A DNA stretch of 54,701 nucleotides from Streptomyces sp. (GCF_019510245.1 NZ_JAEKKT010000152.1:1-54701), one strand, 5' to 3'; numbered from the stretch's first letter, positions 24,922 to 33,719 are shown. The notes: generated by a model from the sequence alone, not told the origin. A program made the numbers and translations.

Positions 24922-25836
24922 TCATGGGTGACTCACCTGCTGGTCCGCGTCGAGGTCGACCACGGCCGCGTGCAGGTTGGAGGCGAGCTGGGCGACCGTC
25001 GCCGCGCCGGAGAGGACGACACCGGCCCAGGGCCGGCGCAGTACGACCGCGAGCGCGACGGCGTCGCAGCCGAGGCCGGTCTCCTCGGCCACGGCCCGCA
25101 GGGCTTCGGGGGCGTGCGGGGCGGCCAGCCGGCCGTTGGCCATGCCCTCCTTCACGATCACCGTGAGTCCGGCGTCGTGCGCCTCGGCGAGGGCCGGGCC
25201 CGCCGAGGTCTCCAGGGCGTTGTACGTCGACTGGACGGTACGGAAGAGGGGCTCGCCGTCGACCGTCACGGCGAGGGCGGCGCGGATCGCGTCGGCCTGG
25301 GCGGGGCCGCTGGTGGAGAAGCCGATGGTGAGGCCGGTGGCCGCCGCTTCGGCGAGGCGGGCGTGGAGGTCCTTGTCGGTGAGGGCGGGGCTGTCCGGGG
25401 TCACCGAGTGGATCTGGTAGAGGTCGAGCCGGTCCCCGAGCAGCTCGGCCGTCTCGGCGCGCTGACGGTCGTACGTCTGCGGGCTGTGGTCCTTGACCTC
25501 GTGCGTCTCGGCGTCCGCCGACCAGCCGGCCGTGTAGGTGTAGCCCCACTTGCTGCCGACGACGACGTCGGTGACGTCGGGGCGGGCGGCCAGCCAGGAC
25601 GCGAGGAACTCCTCGCTGCGGCCGTAGGAGCGGGCCACGTCGAAGTAGCGGACGCCCTGGGCGTAGGCGGCGTCGAGGAGGTCATGGGTCCGGGCGCGGA
25701 GCGCTTCGACGCTGCGGTCCTCGCCGAGATCCTCCTCGCGGCCGAGGTTGATGTAGCCGGGGCGGCCGACGGCGGCGAGGCCGAGTCCGATGTGCGCGGT
25801 GGGCGTGGTCGCGGTGGCCAGACGGCTGAACGGCAT
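24922..25836 (-). CDS. Aldo/keto reductase
   Basis: A 304-residue NADPH-dependent oxidoreductase with a TIM-barrel fold. The catalytic tetrad is recognisable: Asp and Tyr in RYFDVARSYGRSEEF, Lys in VVVGSKWGY and His in LYQIHSV. The later region (GLTVIVKEGMANGRL) belongs to the cofactor-binding end. It reads towards the TetR operator at 24897-24916 and may be transcribed into it. The substrate is unknown; similar genes act on small aldehydes. Start at 25836 has no strong ribosome site, only a GGAG about ten bases upstream. Confidence 0.87.
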   Translation of the reverse strand: MPFSRLATATTPTAHIGLGLAAVGRPGYINLGREEDLGEDRSVEALRARTHDLLDAAYAQGVRYFDVARSYGRSEEFLASWLAARPDVTDVVVGSKWGYTYTAGWSADAETHEVKDHSPQTYDRQRAETAELLGDRLDLYQIHSVTPDSPALTDKDLHARLAEAAATGLTIGFSTSGPAQADAIRAALAVTVDGEPLFRTVQSTYNALETSAGPALAEAHDAGLTVIVKEGMANGRLAAPHAPEALRAVAEETGLGCDAVALAVVLRRPWAGVVLSGAATVAQLASNLHAAVVDLDADQQVSHP

Positions 25837-26003
25837 GGGGGCTCCGGCACGATCGGCGTAGGGGATCTCTCGTCAGAAGAGTCAATCTACCCAGCTCCGC
25901 GCGGTTCAGCCCGCGCCGGGAGCGGTCGTCGCCTGTCCCGCCCGCGGTGCTTTCACTCCTGCGGTCCCGAGTCGAAAGCGTGCGCCGTGGGGAGGCACTC
26001 CCC

Positions 26004-26759
26004 ATGTCTGTGATCTTCTTCGACATCGGGGGGACCCTCGCGGATCCCCGGGTGGAGCCCGACGGCTCGCTGCGGCTGCAGCCCCTGCCGCGGGTCGGTG
26101 CCGTGCTCGACGCCCTCGGGGAGGTGCGCGAGGGCATCATCTCCGACCCCGGGCCGGGCGACGGCGCCGCGGCGCGGGTGGCGGACGCGCTGGCGGAGGC
26201 GTTCCCCGGCCGTTTCACCGACCGGGCCCTCGTGCACTGGGGCGCGAAGGACGGTCGCGGGATCTTCGACCGGGCCGTCGCGAGCACGGGGGGAGCGCCG
26301 GCCGGCGCATGCGTCTTCGTGGGTGAGGACGCCCGGGAGCGGGCGTTCGCGCGGGAGGCGGGGATGCGTACCGCGCCGCATCCGGTGTTCACCACAGCCG
26401 CGATGGAGGAGCGTCCCGTGTTCCGGGCGCGGATCGCGTTGGCGGACGGCCAGGGCCCGCCCGCGTTGACCGCGGCCATGGACCGGACCGAGGCCGTTCC
26501 CGTGCGGGTGGTCTCCCCGCGGCTCGTGGTCGCCATGGTGACCGCGCTGGGCGGAGAGGCGCTCCAAAACGCCGTTTTCACGGTGGCCGTGCAGGGCCCG
26601 CTGGAGGACCTGGCGGCCGCCGAGAAGTTCGCCGAGGACCTGCTGACCCGCGGCGAGGCGGTCTTCGAGGGCGAGGAGCCGACGTCCGGGACGACACACG
26701 TGGTCAAGCGCGAGGACGACGGACGGCTCACCGTCCGTCGTCTGCGCTTTTCCCGGTGA
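26004..26759 (+). CDS. HAD-like hydrolase with altered motif I
   Basis: A 251-residue protein. The first 130 residues look like a HAD domain: FFDIGGTLADP near residue 4 and CVFVGEDARERAFAREAGM (motif IV-like). Motif I is DIGGT, so the second Asp of the usual DxDGT, the general acid/base, is Gly. Residues 130-250 form a different domain with strands AVPVRVVSPRLVVAMVTALG and TVAVQGPLEDLAAAEKFAE, and the protein ends in TVRRLRFSR. The ATG at 26004 follows GGGGAGG. The catalytic change suggests a modified activity or a non-catalytic role. Unclear what the C-terminal part does. Confidence 0.7.
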   Translation: MSVIFFDIGGTLADPRVEPDGSLRLQPLPRVGAVLDALGEVREGIISDPGPGDGAAARVADALAEAFPGRFTDRALVHWGAKDGRGIFDRAVASTGGAPAGACVFVGEDARERAFAREAGMRTAPHPVFTTAAMEERPVFRARIALADGQGPPALTAAMDRTEAVPVRVVSPRLVVAMVTALGGEALQNAVFTVAVQGPLEDLAAAEKFAEDLLTRGEAVFEGEEPTSGTTHVVKREDDGRLTVRRLRFSR

Positions 26760-26776
26760 CGTCCCGGACCGGCTGA

Positions 26777-28213
26777 TCAGTCGAAGCAGCGCCGGACGAG
26801 GGTCAGGCCCTCGCTGGTCGTGCTCCGGGTGATCTCGTGCGTCTTGAGCCGGTAGGGGCTGTCGTCTGCGAACGAGGTGGCGGAGCGGTGCTCTTCGGGC
26901 ACGTGGACGCGGCCGCGGCGGAAGAGGTCCTCCAGGTACGAGGTCGCGACGTGGTCGGGGTCGGAGGGCCGCACCGAGCCGCCGGCGGGGTCGGAGCCCG
27001 CGATGCCGAAGCGTCGCTCCTGCGCCGGGGCGGAGAGGGTGATCGGCTGGGTGAGGCCGTACGTCGCCCCCTGGACCGTGACGGGCGTCAGCCCCTCGTC
27101 GTCGCCACCGCCCGGCGTCGCCTCGGCGATTCCGGCGCCCCGGCGGGCCACCTCCGGCTCGGTGATGGACGCGGCGGACTCCAGGGAGAGGATGCCGTGC
27201 CGGATGAACGCCGAGCGCAGGGACTGGCCGTACATCCCGCCGTTGCGGCGGTGGTCGGCGGCGATCATGTGTCCCGCGACCTGCGCGTAGTAGGCGGACA
27301 CCACCGGTGCGGCCACGACGGCGTCCACCAGCAGCTGCCCCGCGATCTCGGCCGCCAGGCCCAGGCCGGCCTGGTCCTGGAGGTCCTGCTGCCGGAAGAT
27401 CCCGGCGACGATCTTCAGGAACGCGCCGCTGAACAGCCGGGAGAACGAGTGCGGCTCGCTGGAGAGCCTGTTCGCGGGCTCGTTGGGCGACAGCAGCACC
27501 GGGTCGCGGTAGAAGAAGCTGTTGGACAGGTTGCGCAGGCAGTCCGGGTCCACCGCGTTCGGGTGGCCCTGCCGGATCGCCCAGCCCAGCTGCTCGGCCA
27601 TCCGGGAGATCCGCGAGGACAGTTCGAGGTTGCTCTGCGTCTCGGCCAGTACCGCGATCCGCAGCGACTCCAGCTTGAGTGAGCCCAGCAGGGCGCTGAT
27701 GTCGCCGAACGCCTCGTGGAGGGCGGCCGTCTCCGCGCTCGCCATGTTGAACAGCTGGGGCCGCAGGGCGTCGAGGACCGCGTGCCCCGCCTCGTGCTGG
27801 ACGACCTCGTTGCTCTCGCACGCGGCGACGTTGACGCCCGCCACCGTGCTGCGGAAGAACCACAGGCCTTTGCGGTCGTAGAAGGCGTTCAGGTCGTCCC
27901 CCGCGTTGAGGTGCGCCGTGAGAGCGCGTCCGACCTGCGGATGCCACTTCGTCCCGGTCGGGACCAGCGGCCCCCAGGTCTGGGCGGCCCGGCTGAGCGA
28001 GTCGGCCGCCACCCAGTAGCGGAACGCCTCGGTACCGGGCCCGGCGCCGTTCGGCTGCGGGGCGGTCTCCGCGATGGCCGTCGGGAAGGGCTGGGTGTCC
28101 AGCTGGGGGACGGGATGCGGTACGGGCATGTTGATGTGCAGCGGGTCTCCGCCGGGGTCGTCCTCGAACACCAGGACCGTCGGCATGGTCGCTTGCTGTG
28201 GCTGCACCGTCAT
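26777..28213 (-). CDS. HEAGH metallopeptidase-like protein (M4/gluzincin fold)
   Basis: A 478-residue protein with a zinc-peptidase signature: HEAGH at residues 140-144 and, 23 residues on, LHEAFGD with E167, the spacing and context of the thermolysin group (HExxH then xEAxxD). Upstream strands (FYDRKGLWFFRSTVAG) also resemble that fold. It has no signal peptide: the start MTVQPQQATMPTVLVF is not hydrophobic, so it is cytoplasmic or exported by another route. The C-terminal third is a separate, poorly recognisable region rich in Gly/Ser. The ATG at 28213 has GGAG six bases upstream. Function unknown; a neutral peptidase is one guess. Confidence 0.7.
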   Translation of the reverse strand: MTVQPQQATMPTVLVFEDDPGGDPLHINMPVPHPVPQLDTQPFPTAIAETAPQPNGAGPGTEAFRYWVAADSLSRAAQTWGPLVPTGTKWHPQVGRALTAHLNAGDDLNAFYDRKGLWFFRSTVAGVNVAACESNEVVQHEAGHAVLDALRPQLFNMASAETAALHEAFGDISALLGSLKLESLRIAVLAETQSNLELSSRISRMAEQLGWAIRQGHPNAVDPDCLRNLSNSFFYRDPVLLSPNEPANRLSSEPHSFSRLFSGAFLKIVAGIFRQQDLQDQAGLGLAAEIAGQLLVDAVVAAPVVSAYYAQVAGHMIAADHRRNGGMYGQSLRSAFIRHGILSLESAASITEPEVARRGAGIAEATPGGGDDEGLTPVTVQGATYGLTQPITLSAPAQERRFGIAGSDPAGGSVRPSDPDHVATSYLEDLFRRGRVHVPEEHRSATSFADDSPYRLKTHEITRSTTSEGLTLVRRCFD

Positions 28214-28513
28214 GGCGGCTCCATGTGGGGGTGGAATGAGGGGCGGTGGAATGCACCAGAAAGACGTCTTTGAACGAAATCGTCTCCTGGTTCAGTACGA
28301 GGCCCCGGTAGCCCGGTGTCAATTCGAACAGGAGCAGGCGGAGGCGCCTTCGCCCGGCGTCGGCGGCGGCTGGGCGGGGGCACCCCCTTGGCCTGCCCCC
28401 GCCGCGCGCGGCCCGCCGAATTCGGCGAGGTCGGCGGCCAGTCGGGGGACGGCCGGACACACCGAGAAGGGCCCGGACGGTGTGTCCGGGCCCTTCTGAC
28501 TGCGCTGTGCGGG
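28214..28513. other. 300-base gap upstream of the HEAGH gene and downstream of argH
   Basis: Contains the promoter side of the HEAGH-protein gene and the argH terminator. A stretch at 28345-28400 is very Pro/Gly-coding and looks like non-coding DNA. No gene is supported. Confidence 0.6.
28465..28497 (-). terminator. argH terminator
   Basis: Perfect 14-bp arms (28465-28478, AGAAGGGCCCGGAC; 28484-28497) with a five-base loop, 17 bases after the argH stop. On the minus strand the end of the second arm reads into CTCGGTG, without a T-run. Confidence 0.8.
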
Positions 28514-29944
28514 CTAGGCCGTCCTGGCCGTCGCCCACGCGTGCTGTGCCGCCACGTCCGCCTTGACCTCGGCGAGCTGGACCGCCACCGCGCTCGGGGC
28601 CGTGCCGCCCCTGCCGTTGCGGGACGCGAGGGCGCCCGGGACGTTGAGGACCGTCCGTACCTCCGGGGTCAGGTGGGCGGAGATCTTCGCGAACTGGTCG
28701 TCCGTCAGTTCGTCCAGTTCCTTGCCCTCGGCCTCCGCGGCCTTGACGCACTCGCCGGCCACCTCGTGGGCGACACGGAAGGGCACGCCCTGCTTGACCA
28801 GCCACTCCGCGATGTCGGTGGCGAGGGAGAAGCCGGCCGGGGCCAGTTCCTCCATGCGCTCGCGGTTGACGGTGAGGGTGGCCATCATGCCGGTGAAGGC
28901 GGGGAGCAGGACCTCCAGCTGGTCGCAGGAGTCGAAGACCGGCTCCTTGTCCTCCTGGAGGTCGCGGTTGTAGGCGAGCGGGAGGGCCTTGAGGGTGGCC
29001 ATCAGACCGGTCAGGTTGCCGATCAGGCGGCCGGACTTGCCGCGGGCCAGCTCCGCGATGTCGGGGTTCTTCTTCTGGGGCATGATCGACGAGCCCGTGG
29101 AGAACGCGTCGTGCAGGGTCACGAAGGAGAACTCCTTCGTGTTCCAGATGATGACCTCCTCGGCGATCCGGGAGAGGTTCACGCCGATCATCGCGGTGAT
29201 GAAGGCGAACTCGGCCACGAAGTCGCGGGAGGCCGTGCCGTCGATGGAGTTCGCGGAGCTGCCGTGCTCGAAGCCGAGGTCCTTCGCCACGGCCTCCGGG
29301 TCCAGACCGAGGGAGGAGCCCGCCAGGGCGCCGGAGCCGTACGGGGAGACGGCCGTGCGCTCGTCCCACTGCCGCAGCCGCTCGGCGTCCCGGGTCAGGG
29401 ACTGGACGTGGGCCAGGACGTGGTGGGCGAAGAGCACCGGCTGGGCGTGCTGCAGGTGGGTGCGGCCGGGCATCGCCACGTCGGGGTGGGCCTCGGCGAG
29501 GCCGATCAGGGCGTCCTGGAGGTCGGCGATCAGGCCGCCGATGATGCGGGCGTGATCGCGCAGGTACATCCGGAAGAGGGTCGCTACCTGGTCGTTGCGG
29601 GACCGGCCGGCGCGGAGCTTGCCGCCGAGGTCGGGGCCGAGGCGCTCCAGCAGGCCGCGCTCCAGAGCGGTGTGGACGTCCTCGTCGGCGATCGTGCCCA
29701 CGAAGGAGCCGTCGGCGACGTCGGCTTCGAGTTGGTCGAGGCCGGCGATCATGCGCTGGAGCTCGTCCTCGGTGAGCAGGGCCGCCTTGTGCAGCACGCG
29801 CGCGTGGGCACGCGAACCGGCGATGTCGTAGGGCGCCAGCCGCCAGTCGAAATGGACGGACGCGGACAGCTTCGCCAGGGCCTCGGCGGGACCGTCGGCG
29901 AAACGGCCGCCCCAGAGCCGTACGTCACCGCTGTTGCTGCTCAC
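28514..29944 (-). CDS. argH: Argininosuccinate lyase
   Basis: A 476-residue enzyme catalysing the last step of arginine synthesis: argininosuccinate to arginine and fumarate. The family signature SSIMPQKKNPD lies near residue 282, and the start SGDVRLWGGRFADGPAEAL is typical. The protein is a homotetramer in known cases. The GTG start at 29944 follows AGGAG eight bases upstream. It is 99 bases downstream of argG with a terminator in between, so it either has a weak promoter of its own or relies on read-through. Confidence 0.95.
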   Translation of the reverse strand: MSSNSGDVRLWGGRFADGPAEALAKLSASVHFDWRLAPYDIAGSRAHARVLHKAALLTEDELQRMIAGLDQLEADVADGSFVGTIADEDVHTALERGLLERLGPDLGGKLRAGRSRNDQVATLFRMYLRDHARIIGGLIADLQDALIGLAEAHPDVAMPGRTHLQHAQPVLFAHHVLAHVQSLTRDAERLRQWDERTAVSPYGSGALAGSSLGLDPEAVAKDLGFEHGSSANSIDGTASRDFVAEFAFITAMIGVNLSRIAEEVIIWNTKEFSFVTLHDAFSTGSSIMPQKKNPDIAELARGKSGRLIGNLTGLMATLKALPLAYNRDLQEDKEPVFDSCDQLEVLLPAFTGMMATLTVNRERMEELAPAGFSLATDIAEWLVKQGVPFRVAHEVAGECVKAAEAEGKELDELTDDQFAKISAHLTPEVRTVLNVPGALASRNGRGGTAPSAVAVQLAEVKADVAAQHAWATARTA

Positions 29945-29977
29945 TTGCGTTGCTCCTAGAAGAGATACGGATGTGGC

Positions 29978-30009
29978 ACCGCCTCCCCGGCCATGAACGG
30001 GGAGGCGGT
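29978..30009 (-). terminator. argG terminator
   Basis: Perfect 12-bp arms ACCGCCTCCCCG (29978-29989) and CGGGGAGGCGGT (29998-30009), eight-base loop. It lies between argG (ending 30044) and argH (starting 29944) on the minus strand and may limit argH expression from the argG promoter. Confidence 0.75.
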
Positions 30010-30043
30010 CGTCACGCTACTGCTCAGGACGGGTCACGTCGGG

Positions 30044-31240
30044 CTACGCCCGCAGATCACGCCGTGCGGCGATCTTCGACGACAGGCTGTAGATGTCGAT
30101 GAAGCCCTTGGCCGCGGCCTGGTCGAAGGTGTCGCCGGTGTCGTAGGTGGCGAGGTTGAAGTCGTAGAGGGAGGCCCCGGAGCGGCGGCCGGTGACGACC
30201 GCGCGGCCGCCGTGCAGGGTCATCCGGATGTCGCCGGTGACGTGCTGGTTCGCCTCGTTGATGAAGCCGTCCAGGGCACGCTTGAGCGGGGAGAACCACT
30301 GACCGTCGTAGACGAGTTCGCCCCAGCGCTGCTCCACCTGCCTCTTGTAGCGGGCGAGTTCGCGCTCGACGGTGACGTTCTCCAGCTCCTGGTGGGCCGT
30401 GATCAGCGCGATCGCACCCGGGGCCTCGTACACCTCGCGGGACTTGATGCCGACGAGGCGGTCCTCGACCATGTCGATGCGGCCGACGCCCTGGGCACCG
30501 GCGCGCTCGTTGAGCTCCTGGATCGCCTGGAGCACGGTGACCGGCCTGCCGTCGACCGCGACCGGGGCGCCCGCCTCGAAGGTGACGACCACCTCGTCGC
30601 CCTCGCGCGGGGTGGCCGGGTTCTGCGTGTACTCGTAGATGTCCTCGATCGGGCCGTTCCAGATGTCTTCCAGGAAGCCGGTCTCGACGGCGCGGCCGAA
30701 GACGTTCTGGTCGATGGAGTACGGGGACTTCTTGGTGGTCGCGATCGGGAGGTTCTTCGCCTCGCAGAAGGCGATGGCCCTGTCGCGGGTCATCGCGTAG
30801 TCGCGGACCGGGGCGATGCAGGTCAGGTCGGGCGCGAGGGCGACGATGCCGGCCTCGAAGCGGACCTGGTCGTTGCCCTTGCCGGTGCAGCCGTGGGCGA
30901 CCGTCGTGGCGCCGTGCTTGCGCGCGGCGGCGACGAGGTGCTTGACGATCGCCGGGCGGGAGAGCGCGGAGACCAGCGGGTAGCGGTCCATGTAGAGGGC
31001 GTTCGCCTTGATCGCGGGGAGGCAGTACTCCTCGGCGAACTCGTCCCTGGCGTCGGCGACCTCGGCCTCGACCGCACCGCACGCGAGGGCGCGCTTGCGG
31101 ATGACGTCCAGGTCCTCGCCGCCCTGGCCGACGTCCACCGCGACGGCGATGACCTCGGCGCCCGTCTCCTCGGCGATCCAGCCGATGGCGACGGAGGTGT
31201 CCAGCCCGCCGGAGTAGGCGAGTACGACGCGCTCGGTCAT
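30044..31240 (-). CDS. argG: Argininosuccinate synthase
   Basis: A 398-residue enzyme that joins citrulline and aspartate using ATP. The PP-loop VVLAYSGGLDTSV lies near residue 5, and GCTGKGNDQVRFE is the second family signature. A good ribosome site (GGAGGAGGGACCC) precedes the ATG at 31240. A typical promoter with an overlapping ARG box lies upstream at 31270-31305, so it is repressed by ArgR when arginine is plentiful. The argR gene is in this window at 44.5 kb. Confidence 0.96.
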   Translation of the reverse strand: MTERVVLAYSGGLDTSVAIGWIAEETGAEVIAVAVDVGQGGEDLDVIRKRALACGAVEAEVADARDEFAEEYCLPAIKANALYMDRYPLVSALSRPAIVKHLVAAARKHGATTVAHGCTGKGNDQVRFEAGIVALAPDLTCIAPVRDYAMTRDRAIAFCEAKNLPIATTKKSPYSIDQNVFGRAVETGFLEDIWNGPIEDIYEYTQNPATPREGDEVVVTFEAGAPVAVDGRPVTVLQAIQELNERAGAQGVGRIDMVEDRLVGIKSREVYEAPGAIALITAHQELENVTVERELARYKRQVEQRWGELVYDGQWFSPLKRALDGFINEANQHVTGDIRMTLHGGRAVVTGRRSGASLYDFNLATYDTGDTFDQAAAKGFIDIYSLSSKIAARRDLRA

Positions 31241-31269
31241 GGGTCCCTCCTCCCGTACATCCGCTTGCT

Positions 31270-31305
31270 ATGCATGAGTATGCAGAGCTCTGCATGATTC
31301 GTCAA
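31270..31305 (-). promoter_or_regulatory. argG promoter with ARG box
   Basis: On the minus strand: -35 TTGACG (31300-31305), 17 bases, -10 CATACT (31277-31282). The spacer contains a perfect 16-bp palindrome, ATGCAGAGCTCTGCAT (31280-31295), and a second ATGCAT half-site lies at 31270-31275. ATGCA-type half-sites are what Streptomyces ArgR binds, so the repressor would cover the promoter. Confidence 0.8.
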
Positions 31306-31429
31306 TTCAATCGGCCTCGGCGGACCGATATGAAAAAGGTTTGAACAAACGAAACCGCTTACCCGTACCCATGCCTGAACGCTGGCGCCGCGTTTGTAAA
31401 CCCACCTCTGACCCAAGTGAGGCATCCGC

Positions 31430-32290
31430 ATGTCCAGGGCTCTTCCGAAGTACAACAAGCGTCGTGTCGCGCTCATCGGCGGTGCCGCCGCCGTGGCACT
31501 CTCCGGCGCGGTCATCGCCGGTTCGGCCCTCGCCGGTACGCCCGACAAGAGCAGCGACACGAGCAACGCACGCACTCTCGCCGCCTCCCCCGGCACCATC
31601 ACCTGCCCGGACGTCGCCTCCAAGCTCCCGGCGATCCCCGCCTCCGCGAAGGCCGAGGTCGACAGAAACCTCACGCTCCTCCAGACCCAGATCCAGGAGG
31701 CCAACAAGCGGCTGGTCGACACGGTGGGCCAGGGCGGTCCGAACTTCGTGAACAACGCGATCCTCGGTCCCCTCAAGGACAAGCGGGTGGCGACCATCAA
31801 CCGGATCGCGACCGCGATCGGCCGTACGGCCGCCAAGCCGACCGGCCTCGACTCGCTGGCGCCGTGCGCCCTGAACGCGAGCGGGACCGCCACGAACACG
31901 GGCAGCGGCACGGCCGCGGCCACGCCCACCACGGCGGCGACCCAGCAGCAGTCGACGGGCAGCACCGGCAACGCGGGCAACGCGGGCAACAGCGCGGTGG
32001 GCACCATCACCTGCCCGGACGTCGCCTCCAAGCTCCCGGCGATCCCCGCGTCCGCGCAGGCGGAGGTCACCCGCAACCTCACCCTGCTCCAGACGCAGAT
32101 CCAGGAGGCGAACAACCGGCTCCAGACCACCGTCGGCCAGGGTGGCCCGAACTTCGTGCAGAACGCGATCCTCGGCCCGCTGGCGGACAAGCGGAAGTCG
32201 ACCATCGACCGGATCGCCATCGCGATCGGCCGGACCTCGACCAAGCCGACCGGCCTCGACTCCCTGGCCGCCTGCACGCTCACCAAGTGA
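31430..32290 (+). CDS. Secreted protein with two copies of a 95-residue domain
   Basis: A 286-residue protein. Residues 1-36 are a Sec signal peptide (KRR, hydrophobic core, SALAG). Two nearly identical domains follow, at about 55-148 and 190-284, each starting GTITCPDVASKLPAIP and ending near DSLAxC, so each has two Cys that could form a disulphide. They are mostly helical in appearance (LTLLQTQIQEAN, NRIATAIGR). A 40-residue Ser/Thr/Ala/Gly/Asn linker separates them. I recognise no family. The first 50 bases of the two repeats are identical in DNA, indicating a recent duplication or gene conversion. It stands alone, divergent from argG; function unknown. Confidence 0.78.
   Translation: MSRALPKYNKRRVALIGGAAAVALSGAVIAGSALAGTPDKSSDTSNARTLAASPGTITCPDVASKLPAIPASAKAEVDRNLTLLQTQIQEANKRLVDTVGQGGPNFVNNAILGPLKDKRVATINRIATAIGRTAAKPTGLDSLAPCALNASGTATNTGSGTAAATPTTAATQQQSTGSTGNAGNAGNSAVGTITCPDVASKLPAIPASAQAEVTRNLTLLQTQIQEANNRLQTTVGQGGPNFVQNAILGPLADKRKSTIDRIAIAIGRTSTKPTGLDSLAACTLTK
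31592..32275 (+). repeat. Direct duplication inside the secreted-protein gene
   Basis: A segment of about 280 bases occurs twice (31592-31871 and 32000-32275). The first 50 bases (31592-31641 and 32000-32049) are identical, the rest diverges slightly but keeps the protein. The copies are 408 bases apart. Confidence 0.8.
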
Positions 32291-32353
32291 CGTGACAGGC
32301 AGCTGTGGCCGCCCTGTGTACAGCGCCGGCCGGGGCGGCCACAGTGGGGCCTC

Positions 32354-32941
32354 ATGGGAAAGACCTACGAACGCATCGACGGCAGGCTGCGCACGTTCAT
32401 CGAGGCGCAGCCCCTGTTCTTCACCGCCACCGCCCCGCTCGCGGGCGACGGCACGGTCAACCTCTCCCCCAAGGGCCTCCAGGGCTCCTTCGCCGTACTC
32501 GACGAACTGACCCTGGCCTACCTGGACTTCGCCGGCTCCAACGCCGAGACCATCGCCCATCTGCGGGAGAACGGCCGCATCACCCTGATGTGGTGCGCCT
32601 TCCAAGGCCCGCCGAACATCGTGCGCGTGCACGGCCGCGGCGAGGCCGTCTTCCGTGACGACCCGCGCTTCACGGAACTGCTCGCCCGTTTCCCGGACAT
32701 CGACCCGGCCCGGCACGGCCTGCGCGCGGTCATCGTCGTGCACGCCGAACTCATCCGCGACAGCTGTGGTTACGCGGTCCCCTACATGGCCTACGAGGCC
32801 GACCGCGAGCTGCACGAAAAGCGGTTCGCGCGCGAGGACGACGCCTCGCTGAGCGCGTACTTCGAGAAGAAGGACCACATCGCGGTGAGCCTGGACGGCC
32901 TACCCGGGCTGCCGTTGCCCCTGCCTCCGTCTAGCGTCTGA
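32354..32941 (+). CDS. Pyridoxamine 5'-phosphate oxidase-fold flavoprotein
   Basis: A 195-residue protein of the PPOX/split-barrel superfamily. It shows the segment FFTATAPLAGDGTVNLSPKG (FMN phosphate-binding strand in this family), LDFAGSNAETIAHLRENGRI and VRVHGRGEAVFRDDPRF. These proteins bind FMN or F420 as dimers; whether this one oxidises pyridoxamine is not clear and is unlikely. It is three bases from the next gene, so the two may form a unit. The ATG at 32354 has a weak ribosome site. Confidence 0.8.
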   Translation: MGKTYERIDGRLRTFIEAQPLFFTATAPLAGDGTVNLSPKGLQGSFAVLDELTLAYLDFAGSNAETIAHLRENGRITLMWCAFQGPPNIVRVHGRGEAVFRDDPRFTELLARFPDIDPARHGLRAVIVVHAELIRDSCGYAVPYMAYEADRELHEKRFAREDDASLSAYFEKKDHIAVSLDGLPGLPLPLPPSSV

Positions 32942-32944
32942 GCC

Positions 32945-33649
32945 ATGCGTCCACGCGTCGTCGCCACCCTCCTGTCCGCGTCCCTGCTGCTGCTCGGTGC
33001 GGCACCGGGGAGCCGGGACGACTCGCCGCTGCCCGCCGAGATGGCCGACGCGGGCGGCGGCACCCAGCTGATCACCGCGGAGGCGTCCGCCCTGAGCTCG
33101 ACGTCGGGCACGCTCACCTGGTGGGAGCGCCGGGACGGGGCGTGGGCGAAGGCGGGGTCCGCCGATGCCCGCTTCGGGGCGAAGGGGCTGGTCGAGGGGG
33201 GCAAGCGCCAGCAGGGTACGAACACGACTCCTACGGGGTTGTACGACCTTCCGTTCGGGTTCGGTCTCCAGGCGGCGCCCGCGGGGACAGCCGTCGAGTA
33301 CCGGCCGGTGACGGCGGACTCGTGGTGGTGCCAGGACAACGACTCCACCTCCTACAACCGTTGGGTCGAGCCGTTGCCGTCCGACTGCCGGGCCGCGGAG
33401 TCGGAGAAGCTGTCGTCGTACACGACGCAGTACGGGTATGCGCTGGTGATCGGGTTCAACTATGCGCAGCCGGTGCGGGGGCGGGGGGCCGGGATCTTCC
33501 TGCACGTCAACGGGGCGGGGGCGACGGCCGGGTGCGTGTCCGTGCCGGAGGACGCGATGCGGCGGATTCTGCAGTGGGCGGATCCGAAGAAGGGGCCGCA
33601 TATCGCCATCGGGACGGTGGGCGGGGACACGGCTCTCACCCGGTATTGA
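32945..33649 (+). CDS. Secreted L,D-transpeptidase-like protein
   Basis: A 234-residue exported protein: a 20-residue signal peptide (LLSASLLLLGAAPG), then a YkuD-like catalytic domain. The active-site region is GIFLHVNGAGATAGCVSVP, with the catalytic Cys in the GC pair and the His upstream (HVNG), the pattern of the L,D-transpeptidases that cross-link peptidoglycan 3-3 bonds; the YDLPFGFG and SYTTQYGYALVIG strands are also family-like. Two more Cys residues (near 130 and 148) may form a disulphide. Similar Streptomyces proteins are annotated as hypothetical, so the transpeptidase role is inferred from the motif. Confidence 0.72.
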   Translation: MRPRVVATLLSASLLLLGAAPGSRDDSPLPAEMADAGGGTQLITAEASALSSTSGTLTWWERRDGAWAKAGSADARFGAKGLVEGGKRQQGTNTTPTGLYDLPFGFGLQAAPAGTAVEYRPVTADSWWCQDNDSTSYNRWVEPLPSDCRAAESEKLSSYTTQYGYALVIGFNYAQPVRGRGAGIFLHVNGAGATAGCVSVPEDAMRRILQWADPKKGPHIAIGTVGGDTALTRY

Positions 33650-33660
33650 GGTTGTGTGTG

Positions 33661-33719
33661 TGGCTGGTCGCGCAGTTCCTCCCCCAGCCTTCGGCCGGGG
33701 GGACCCCAGCGCCCCTAGG
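33661..33719 (+). repeat. Family A hairpin repeat, copy 5, between convergent genes
   Basis: GGCTGGTCGCGCAGTTCC then CTCCCCCAGCCTTCGGCCGG, GGGGACCCC and AGCGCCCCT. It fills the 65 bases between the ends of the transpeptidase gene (33649) and the sensor kinase gene (33715), which converge. Confidence 0.75.
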
